Positions 52,501 to 64,000 of a stretch of DNA of 64,000 bases are shown here, in pieces. A program made the translations under genes and the position numbers. Numbering within the stretch: the stretch's first letter is position 1; every line of letters starts with the position of its first letter. The stretch is from Kalaharituber pfeilii (lineage: Eukaryota; Ascomycota; Pezizomycetes; Pezizales; Pezizaceae): NCBI GenBank assembly GCA_015179045.1, contig WHUZ01000033.1, positions 1 to 64,000 on the forward strand. The letters are read 5' to 3'. Under the pieces are notes generated by a model. That model had not been told where the DNA came from. It did no database searches and was given only the letters and a program-made list of their open reading frames with translations.

Positions 52501-52673
52501 TCCCGTGAAACAGACCGCGATCCCGACCAGCTCCCCCAACCAGAATCGACAAGTGCACCTCGTGCGCCAATCTTCAGTCAGTATTGAGCTTCACAAAGGG
52601 GCAGAGAAGGAGAGTGAGTGAGTGAGTGAGATCGGGAGCCTGGTGTGGTATTGCAATACTGCCATCCACAGCT
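49555..52673. other. Intergenic region upstream of the Kin4-like kinase
   Basis: No gene is firmly supported. The minus-strand frame at 49529-49837 (102 codons) reads fairly protein-like (TAVELDELFRRLWIAGSRV) but has no known domain and may be a gene fragment. A GC-rich patch at 51830-52130 and pyrimidine-rich sequence at 52330-52400 precede the kinase start and likely belong to its promoter and leader. Confidence 0.4.
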
Positions 52674-55786
<3,113 letters not shown>

Positions 55787-56896
55787 AGAAACTAACTCAA
55801 CCTAGATTTCTTTCCTCTTAAATGGGGGATAATTCATTTTTTACGTTTCCTTCCTTCGATTATTGATTATTATTTTTATCTTCTCTATTTTCAGTTTTTT
55901 TCCCTCGTTGGGAAGTATTATTTATTTTTCATATTAGATATTCGAAAGTTTTTCGTCACGTTCTCACGCACGAGGTACTATATTTCCTTTGTTCTTTTTG
56001 TCTTTCTTTTTCGTTTTGTGTTCTTTATTTGAGATTTTCAGGTAAAATACAGAGCCGAGGCTCAGGCATATATACCTGCCGCGTTCCGTTCCTTATGTAC
56101 CCTACGCAGTGTCACTCATATTTTTTGGTTTTTCGCTTTTTGCCTGGCGTGGCACCTGTTCTTGTACGATTGCTTGCTTCCTTGTCTCGTTTTACACTAC
56201 CAATGGTTGTCGTTCGTTTTATCAATGTCACTGCTGTTCATGTGTCGATTACCCTCATTCTCAAAATCTCGCCTCGCTGATGTCTCTCGTTACTTTATAT
56301 CCCTATTCCCCAACTTTCAGTTTCTGTCGCCCTTATTTTCGAACCATTTTCACTTCAGCTTTTTTTTTTTTTTTTTTTTTTTTTGGTTCTTACTGGAAAT
56401 TTTAGGCTCGGCTGGGTTAATTTTTTCTCTTTTTTCCTCTTTCCTTCTCCTTTCTCTTTTTTTTCTTTACACCACCACCTTTTTTTTCTTTTTCTTTTTC
56501 TTTTCTTTTCTTTTCTTTCTTTTTTTTTTTTCCTTTTTTTTTCCTTTTTTTTTTTTTTTAATATTTTCCAGTTGGTTTTGGGATATTTTGTTACTTTTCT
56601 TCCCCTCACCCTCATTTTTTCCCTGTTCCTTTTATTTCTATCCATCAATCCTATTTACTTGAGAGAGGAAATAAAATTAAAATATATATATAAAAGAGAG
56701 AAAAAATTATTTACCTCCCTGGCCATTCACAATTAAAACGATGAGGCCGGGGGTGGGTGGGGAGGGAGGGGTTAGAGAATAATGTAAAGTAAAGACAAAC
56801 CATTCGATATCGATGATTCAGGGTAAATTGCCAACTCCGAACCAGTTGATCCGATTCAAACTAAAGTTAAGTATCCTTTTGCTTGGAAAAGTTGGA

Positions 56897-56947
56897 AAAA
56901 AAATAAAATAAAATAAAATAAAATAAAATAAAATAAAATAAAATAAA
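56897..56947. repeat. (AAAAT)n microsatellite
   Basis: About ten copies of AAAAT (read as AAATA) in a row, followed by A-rich sequence with single C interruptions to about 56987. Confidence 0.8.
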
Positions 56948-57047
56948 AAAAAAAAACAAAAAAAAAAAAACAAAAAAACAAAAAACATAGTTTGGAAGAG
57001 AGTAATTGACAAAACTTTTCCAAGGTTTCTCTGTCTCTCTCTCTCTC

Positions 57048-57048
57048 T

Positions 57049-57113
<65 letters not shown>
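57048..57113. repeat. Poly(T) followed by (GT)n
   Basis: A T run of about 36 bases passes directly into about 14 GT dinucleotides, preceded by a (TC)n stretch. Alternating GT can adopt Z-form DNA; nothing else is known. Confidence 0.8.
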
Positions 57114-57119
<6 letters not shown>

Positions 57120-57592
57120 AATATATCTGATGGATTTGGGAGGGGAGGGGCAGAGGGACTTCATATCTCTCCAATATTTTTTTATCAAAACTGAAGTATC
57201 GGTAACTGCAATTCAAGGAAAGGCTAGACTAACTTAGCTAGCTCCATGGTTATTATAAAACTACTTTATATACACACCCCAAATACGAATAATAGAGCAA
57301 AACCGCTTGTAGCGTAGTATCATAGTAGTATCTAGTCACCTCACCTTGGGTGGGCAAGACGGAGTGTAGGTACTTAAGTATCTTCCACCTCACTCAAATC
57401 AAATAAAACTTTTACTTTCACACACACAAGCCCCAGTTTTTTCCCCAACAAAAACTAAACGCTAAAACGGGGTATTTCATGCCATTTTTTAAACCAACTA
57501 TTTAGTTTTTCTTTTATCGTTTACGCCCGGCCCTTCCCTCCCCTCCCTCCTTCTCTCATACGTGCACATCAAAGACAAGTTTAAGAAAAAGG

Positions 57593-57623
<31 letters not shown>

Positions 57624-57659
57624 CCAAAACAAACAAACAAAAAAACACAAACCCAGTAT

Positions 57660-57691
<32 letters not shown>

Positions 57692-58157
57692 GGGTGTTAA
57701 GTACGTCAAACACAGGTGTAGATTTGATATAGAAAAGGAAAGGGAAAATAAAAACACCATGAGAATAAGAACACAACACGAAGAAAACAAAAATCAACGG
57801 AGATGTAGTGCCAAAAACCAACTAGTATCTTTCCCATCCCTGCGCCCGTCCCGCGACCCTTCGCAATTCAAAAGTCCTACTACCCTCCACCCACCACAGT
57901 ACATAACCCTCATTTGGCTCCTGAAACACTTGCTTCGAAAATTGTGAAAGAAAAAGTAGCGTAAAAACCAAAAACACAAACACACAAACAGTAAAAACCC
58001 CTATAATTCCATGACGACACCCAACAAACGTGATTTTACCAACGCATCCGCCTGCATATGACACCCGTCAAATCACCATTCATGCCACCATTTATCATCA
58101 TAAACCTAGTCCAACCTAAACTATGCACACAAACTAACCAAACCATGTTTCATCACA

Positions 58158-61017
58158 TTAAACTCTATGACCATGGCTCCTGTGCTGGTGTGAATACCCT
58201 GTTCCATTCCCTCCATGATGCTGATGCTGCTGTTGCTGTGCATGGTTATTCGCATTCACCGGTGGAATCGGCATATTTCCCGGCGCCGACCCAACACCAG
58301 CCCCTCCGTCATCATCATAATCCTCCGCATCCACTCTTACCAAACACTCCTCCAAGAACCCCTCCAAAAACCCATTAATGTCTCCCCCCATTCCCACCGG
58401 CGAGCGATTATCCCACTCCTCAATCTCTCTAAAGATGGTTGCGGCCTTCACGCACAGCCTGCGCACCCGCTCATGCGCATGCTGCCGCTCCCGCTGGAGT
58501 ATCTGCACAGACTGCGGATTCGTGTTCTGCGCTGCAATCTTGCGAAGCTGGGATTGCAAGTGGATTGTTCGTCGTTGAAGGGCGGCTTCTAAAGCGGGTA
58601 TTAATACGCTATTAAGCGCGGTTAGGGGCGCTGGTTCCTGCGGTTGGCGAACAGGCTTTTTTAATGGTTCGTGCGATAGCGGAATCTGAGATAATTGCTG
58701 ATAAGAGGATGCCTTGCTGCTATGATTTGGTGGGTGGTTATGTACTGGATGTTGCTGTTGTTGCTGCTGTTGTTGCTGCGGCATGTGACCCAAAGGCGAT
58801 GGATAAGCTAGCCCCGGAGGTGGTGCTATTACCTTCGTAGGCGACCCTTGCGGTTGCATCCTTGGAGTCTGCATCGGAGTCTGCGAACTCATCTCCTGTG
58901 CATACCTATCTCGATTTTGAGGATGAGGCTTAGGTTCCATATTATATCTGTCTCTATCTATCTGAGGCTGCGGAAACGCCGTCAAGCTAGGCCTCTGTTC
59001 AACGTAGGCACCATTGCTGACGTTACTATTCGGTATGAATACAGATAATGGGGGAGGACTATCTGCCGGTGCTGGCTCAGTCCTTCCATTGGTAACCATA
59101 GCACTTGCTTGTCGACGATTATTGGGGCTGCTTTCTAGAGTTTGGCCCTCGGTCAACTTCATCCAGCTCAGATCTTGAGCCAAGTCTGCTTGTAATAACT
59201 TGTCATCATCATCATATGGACTTGGGCTTGGTGGTAACGAAGACTTTGACGGTGATCCCTGGGTTTTGGTAGGGGACATTTTTGGAGATTGGTATGGGGG
59301 CGGCGGAGGATACTGCAAGTCAGGTTGAGGCTTTATGTCCTGTGTTAACGGAACTTGCTGCGTGGACTTCTCCAATCGCAATCCCCGAACCGTGTCATAT
59401 GAAGCGTACCCAGAGTCTCTGGGCTGAGGAGCGGGCATTGCTAGGGGCATCTCGCCAGCAGCACCAACAACAGCAGTCGGTGTAGACCTCGTTGCGGGGT
59501 CTGAAGACTGACAGGGGTCTCTGTAGGCGTTACCAGATGCCCTTGGGTCTGATGGGTCAGAGTAGCCCTCATCTATAGAATAGGCAACTGCTCGTGTATG
59601 TGCCGCCGCTTTCGAGATTGATCTCAATGCAGTGGTTCCTCTTGCAGTAGGTCTGACGGTACCAAAGTCCCATAGATCACTCTCAGGATCGTCTACAGTC
59701 CCATCATGTGAGGCCGCGGCGGGTGCGCTTCCATCATCTTCATCATCGTCCTCTTTAGCACCATTTTCCATGACCCACCGCTCGTGTCGTTCGATCAGTT
59801 CAGTCAAATAATATGTCTTTTTTGCCTTCCGAATAAATGGGTGTCTCAGTAGCTCTTTGGCAGTGGGACGGTCGCGAGGATCACGCTTTAAGCATAGTTC
59901 AACAAAATCTTTGAAAGGGCGAGTAAAGTTGCCCTCCAAAACTGGCGGAGGATTCTTTGGAATCAGAAATAGTACTTTCATGGGATGGATATCTGAATAA
60001 GGCGGTTCCCCTTTCGCCAATTCTATCGCCGTGATTCCCAATGACCAAATATCTGCTTTCTGATCGTACCCAGATTGTTTGATAACTTCTGGCGCCATCC
60101 AAAATGGGGTACCAACAAAGGTATTCTTCTTGGAGATAGTAGCAGAGAGCTGCCCCGACACACCAAAGTCCGCTAGCTTCACCTGACCAGTAGAGCTGAG
60201 TAGAATATTGGCGGCTGTTGGAATTTTTGTTTATATGAGATTAGTAAAGTAATAATGATTACTGTTACTGGTACGTACCTTTAATATCCCTATGGAGCTT
60301 ATTGTCGCTATGCAGGTATTCCAGTCCCATTAACAACTCTCTTATGATGATTGTTATATAGTCCTCAGAAATCAAACCTGGCTTCATTAGGTCGCTGCAG
60401 CTCCCACCAGAGCAATATTCCATGACAATCCACAAGTCCGAGCCCTTGAGGTATGATCCATAGTATTTTGTGACAAAGGGCGAATTGAGCTCTGAAAGAA
60501 TGTTAATCTCTTGAATGATATCGTCCACTTCATCTTCTGCATTTTCAACGTCAATGACCTTGATTGCGACTGATTGTCCAGTCCGCTTATCTACTCTGAT
60601 TGTAATGAAGAATGTTAGCTGCCAGAGTAACATGCAAAAATCAAAGCCATTGATTCTAGAAAGGTAAGATGACGGAGGGGCAGAGATTTAGCATGGAGCG
60701 GGCGAAATTACATACCCTTTGTACACCTTTCCGAAGCTTCCACCACCTGTATGCACCCATCAACAAGTTAGCTTTAGAACTGCTGCTGCCAATCTAACAA
60801 TTGCATCCTTTCCGTGAGCTATGATGAATATAGTACCTATTATGTTTTGTTTGGTATAGATCGTTTCTGGATCAACCAATTGATTTGGTGCACTTGATTG
60901 CGGAGAGTAGGGCTCCACCCCAGTACCAGCTCCATAGCCGGGACCTACCGGCAGGGGAACAGTCCCAGGAGATGAGGCTGTCTGAATTGACTGCGGTGAG
61001 TACCGATTTGCTGCCAT
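58158..61017 (-). CDS. Ste20/GCK-family kinase, MST3/YSK/Kic1-like
   Basis: Exons on the minus strand are 61017-60837, 60746-60716, 60595-60279 and 60214-58158, giving 861 residues. All introns (60747-60836, 60596-60715, 60215-60278) are GT-AG. An in-frame upstream ATG at 61059 exists, but 61017 ([10 protein letters not shown]) has the more protein-like N-terminus. The catalytic domain is near the N-terminus: [11 protein letters not shown], the lysine in [64 protein letters not shown], and the YSK-type segment [21 protein letters not shown] long Pro/Gln-rich linker with a run of glutamines (about 58751-58780) follows. A conserved helical region ([20 protein letters not shown] then [11 protein letters not shown]) lies near the C-terminus. 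Germinal-centre kinases of this type act upstream of NDR kinases in polarity or septation; the exact orthologue is not decided. Confidence 0.95.
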
Positions 61018-61377
61018 AGATGCAAGCTCCAAGCTCGTGATGTAGATGTATGATACCACTCAGGCCTTGTGAGTCCGAAAAAAGGCTGGATTCAAGCGTG
61101 GTCTGGCTCAGAGACTTGAGAAGAAGGCTGCAGCCTACTCTAGCCGACAAGTCCTGGGCCGGTCGTGGTGTAAATCTGCTGCAGAGCTTCTTGGGGTGGG
61201 GGGTGGTGTGGGGATTTGTGAGCTTGTCAGTACGTTGCTTGATTTATTTTATTTGTCGGGCACTCTCTCAGGCACCAGGAAAAGCAGACGGGATGGCGAG
61301 GATGCTGCTTGCTTGCTTGCTTGCTTGCTGCTGCTGCTCCGGAGTCCAGTCTGGTTTCGCTGGCAGGCCCTTGTTGC

Positions 61378-61402
61378 GGGGGGGGGGGGGGGGGGGGGGG
61401 GG
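61378..61402. repeat. Poly(G) tract, about 25 bases
   Basis: A run of about 25 G on the plus strand in the 5' flank of the minus-strand kinase. It could form a G-quadruplex; its true length may vary. Confidence 0.7.
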
Positions 61403-62094
61403 TGCTGGCTGCGGCGGGGTGGTCGAGTGGCTCAGAAGGGTAAACGAGTTCGGTGAGGCAGGGCGCCGTTTCGTTGGCTCAGCGGTGCGGACAGGGTTCT
61501 TGTGCGAAGGGCGCCGACCATACAGAGCGAGAGGCACAGCACCAGAGGCCTTTCTTGTCCTATATATCGTATCGTATCCTATTTATTTTATTTTATCTTT
61601 ATTTTTATCTTTATTTTCGTTTTTATTCTTGTTCTTACTTTTCCGCGGTAGGCAGTCGTGCGTCTATCTCTCGCGGCCGGCAGGTATCAATGCTCGAGCG
61701 CACGCCCCCGGGGCCGTGGACGCCTGTGGGCGCCTGTGGCAGCTACGGGACGGGCGGTCGGACTTGTCTTGTCTTTTCTTGTCTTGTCTTGCGCTCAGCA
61801 GCGGACGTTGCTCGCAGCGGCGGCGGGCAGAGGGGCGTTACCTAAGCCGGGTGCGTGGTGAGGAAGCAAGCACGGGTGTTGCAAGGCGTATTGCTCTCCC
61901 GCTGCTCCCGCGTGCTCCCGCAGTGCGCTATAGTCTCCTCTGCGCTCCCGCGCTCCCCTCCCTTCCGCTCTCCGTTCCTTCCTTGCACCGGGGGCGGGCT
62001 GGTCTTGCGCGGGCGTGGTGGCGCAGGCACGGGGCGGTGGGCGGGCGTCGGGCGTCAGCGTCAGGCGTCAGGCGTCAGGCACACGGCAGTATGC

Positions 62095-62118
62095 TATGTA
62101 TGTATGTATGTATGTATC
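62095..62118. repeat. (TATG)n microsatellite
   Basis: About six TATG/GTAT tetranucleotide units in a row. The surrounding sequence is GC-rich with small GGCGTC repeats at 62040-62080. Confidence 0.7.
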
Positions 62119-63692
62119 TATGTGTGTGGGCGGACAGTGTCTTGCTGTCTCAGGGCGGCGGCACTGTAGCGCTGTGGGCGAGAGTGAACGAGGGCTGTTT
62201 CAACAGCGTCCAGCGCCCGGTGTTTATCTCTCCCGGCCGCAGCTCCCACAGCTCCCACAGCTCGCGGGAGGGGGCGCCTGCCACGGCGGGGCCGGACTGC
62301 GAATGGGCCGGCCGCATTGGATGCCCAGTCGTTAGCAGTGCTTCTCGCCGTGCGCTACATGTACAAGTGCACCTAAGCTGCGTGCGCAAGATACCTGGAC
62401 ATGCGAACTTGCACCTGCCATTGGCAGCACGCCGCCGCCGAACCCCCCCCCCTCCTCCCCACCTCCCCTCCTCCCCTCCTCAATTTCTCACTCGCTTGTC
62501 GCAAAAACATGCGTGTGCGGATCCCCCATGCGGAGCAAATCGATTGGCCCTACAATGCCAAACATTGTGCACGGGCGACAGAAGGCGGGGCCAATTGCCG
62601 TGCAGAGCCGCTGCCCGAGGCGTTTCGTGATGATCGCCATGCTCTCTGAGTGAGATGTCACTATGTACAGGTCAGATAACTGTAACTGATCTTTAGACGC
62701 TGAGGTCGCGATCTGCTCATTCTGCTTGGAATGTGAAAAAAAAAGCCGTATCATATCCCCGTTATCGATATCGAAATCCCTCGCTTCAAGCTGCCCAACT
62801 CAACCCCTCGTCCAAGGAGTCAGCTCACGCGATCACGTGCGCACTATGCCGGTGGGGTTAAGCAGCTCCAGGTTTCTGAGGAATGCGCACACACATGTCA
62901 ACGTAATACCCGAGATGCCGTAATACCTAATGTACGTTATACAGTATGTACATAATAGCTCTTGCGGATAAATTGTTTTTTACCCCATGGCAGAGTACGG
63001 AAGCAATATGAAAGCAATATATGGTCAAGCATCGTCGAGTGGAGGAATGCCAATGCATCTAACGTAGAGCGTGCGCCTGAGGCACTCATTCTCCACCACC
63101 CAGGCCCTTTAACAGGCCCACGTAAGAGTATCGTACATGTATGTCTACATGCTGAAACCATCAACGTCCTCTAGTCTGGTTGCCGCCACCTCAGACCAAA
63201 TCAAACATTGGGGATCTGTGCTTTTCTTCTGGGGATTACCAAATCAGCTTAAAGCCTCTGTCCGGGTATGAGAACACCTTTGTCTCCAGAATAAGCCATA
63301 CCGAAGAAAAGTGTCAGCAATGTCTTCTTTTACGCACCTAACTACGCGACCACTAGCAAATGCAAATAAGAAGAAATGTCAACTTGTAAATGTTTTTCAA
63401 CGGGAGATAGACATTATGTGCAATGAGAAAAATCCTCAGTCCCAACAAAGCACATATTGTATCTTCAAGGATGATTACAAAATGGTGACAAAATGAAAGA
63501 GAAACAAGGGAAAAGCACATAATGGCGGGCACGAGAGCACATTATGGTGAACATTGGCAAAATGACCCAAAGACACACAGCAACAAGACCCAGCAATCTA
63601 ACATTAAATATTCCAATTCTGCTGCGCTCATGAGTGGACCTCTAAGATAGAGACCTGACATAACGCATCAGGACAAAAAACATGCCCAAAAC

Positions 63693-64000
63693 CTACTCAT
63701 TGTCGACAAATTCAATCATTACAGTTCCCATCTTCAAGCCAGCCTGATCAAGATTCAAGTTCAAACAGTCAATCAAATTTTTACCCATGCTGACGAGTTC
63801 AAATTGCCGATCTGATGTAGCTTCTGTGACTTCTTCACCCCGCTTAGCTGCCTGTTCAGGCAACAGGTCTGCCTTAACAAATTCATATATCCGGGTAACC
63901 TTGTCATCCAAGGCAAATCTTCGCACAATCCTTGAACCGTCTGCAAGCTTAAACTGTATGCGGGTAGTTCCCGGCCCTTGCGGAGGCTCGACATGATGAT
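63693..64000 (-). CDS. UBX-domain protein, C-terminal part (cut by the window end)
   Basis: The minus-strand frame is open at the window edge and ends at the stop 63693-63695. The last 100 residues read VEPPQGPGTTRIQFKLADGS, then IVRRFALDDKVTRIYEFVKA, then FELVSMGKNLIDCLNLNLDQ and AGLKMGTVMIEFVDNE. This is a ubiquitin-fold UBX domain, which in general binds the N-domain of Cdc48/p97. The domain sits at the extreme C-terminus and follows a Pro/Gly linker, as in yeast Ubx5 and human UBXN7. The usual FPR loop is not visible. The N-terminal part, and so the exact family, is outside the window. Confidence 0.85.
   Translation of the reverse strand, partial: HHVEPPQGPGTTRIQFKLADGSRIVRRFALDDKVTRIYEFVKADLLPEQAAKRGEEVTEATSDRQFELVSMGKNLIDCLNLNLDQAGLKMGTVMIEFVDNE

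Larger units (their letters stand above)
55787..58157. other. Convergent 3' intergenic region with dense homopolymers
   Basis: The two kinase genes end toward each other here. No gene is supported. The left half (55840-56570) is T-rich with long T runs at 56361-56384 and around 56519-56560. The right half holds (AAAAT)n at about 56897-56947, a T run joined to (GT)n at 57048-57113, and A runs at about 57593-57622 and 57661-57684. Open frames here encode only Phe/Leu or Lys runs. Confidence 0.6.
61018..63692. promoter_or_regulatory. GC-rich 5' flank of the Ste20 kinase and spacer to the UBX gene
   Basis: The first 1.6 kb upstream of the kinase start is GC-rich with a G run of about 25 bases (61378-61402), (TTGC)n at 61309-61328, TTTATTT-like repeats at 61580-61630 and (TATG)n at 62095-62118. 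A 526-codon plus-strand frame (61050-62630) crosses all of these repeats, has no domain and is best taken as chance. From 62640 to 63692 the DNA is ordinary intergenic sequence; the end of it (63500-63692) is probably the 3' region of the UBX gene. A TAGTCTGGTTG motif lies at 63172-63182. Confidence 0.4.

Noticed and set aside
56162..57216. Phe/Leu-rich and Lys-rich ORFs
   Set aside because: They are translations of poly(T)/poly(A) tracts in the convergent 3' spacer.
61050..62630. 526-codon plus-strand ORF head-to-head with the Ste20 kinase
   Set aside because: It crosses poly(G), (TTGC)n and (TATG)n repeats, its residues are Cys/Arg/Gly/Ser-biased, and no domain is seen. The length is explained by high GC content.

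Overview
The window looks like nuclear chromosomal DNA from a filamentous ascomycete (Pezizomycotina, possibly Pezizomycetes; the class is a guess). The evidence is split genes with short GT-AG introns (about 50-130 bp, CTAAC/CTGAC/CTAAT-like branch points), fungal-type protein families, disordered low-complexity proteins and old DNA-transposon relics. I found no operons, tRNA, rRNA or CRISPR arrays.

Nine genes can be supported. From left to right they are: (1) 4630-7494 (+), a proline-rich protein with a coiled coil and a fungal ubiquitin-like ULD domain; (2) 9137-10985 (+), a Rad60/Esc2-type protein with two SUMO-like domains; (3) 15308-17877 (-), glutamine:fructose-6-phosphate amidotransferase (GFA1), the entry enzyme for UDP-GlcNAc and chitin; (4) 30705-32191 (-), a four-helix MARVEL-like membrane protein; (5) 36699-37988 (+), a mitochondrial Fmp32/MCUR1-type coiled-coil protein; (6) 40461-43656 (-), a 1,043-residue disordered protein; (7) 52674-55786 (+), a Kin4-like CAMKL kinase; (8) 58158-61017 (-), a Ste20/GCK kinase of the MST3/YSK/Kic1 type; (9) 63693-64000 (-), the C-terminal UBX domain of a protein that runs off the window. 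They are ordinary single-copy housekeeping or signalling genes and no pathway links the neighbours. I reconstructed exon boundaries by hand; for genes 3, 4, 5, 6 and 8 the exon lengths sum to a whole number of codons.

Between the genes lie long deserts (1-4.0 kb, 18.5-30.7 kb, 32.2-36.7 kb, 45.3-52.6 kb). They hold decayed mobile DNA. The clearest cases are a pogo/Tigger-like transposase relic (12.25-14.48 kb) with a solo LTR nested in it (13113-13316, 5-bp target duplication), a TA-flanked pogo-type MITE (47811-48262), a second TA-flanked MITE (49334-49554) whose end motif recurs at other sites, and broken small coiled-coil ORFs at 22.5-28.5 kb. Two convergent 3' intergenic regions (38.0-40.4 and 55.8-58.1 kb) are full of poly(A)/poly(T) and other simple repeats. 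The 5' sides of the minus-strand genes carry GC-rich islands with long G runs, which create long but probably meaningless ORFs.

The most unusual observations are: a 5-nt first coding exon in two unrelated genes; a 51-bp GC-AG intron in the Kin4-like kinase that is in frame and stop-free; a 31-nt exon encoding the ATP-binding glycine loop of the Ste20 kinase; and one apparently missing base at a homopolymer run in each of genes 1 and 2. I did not find a convincing new multi-gene system.
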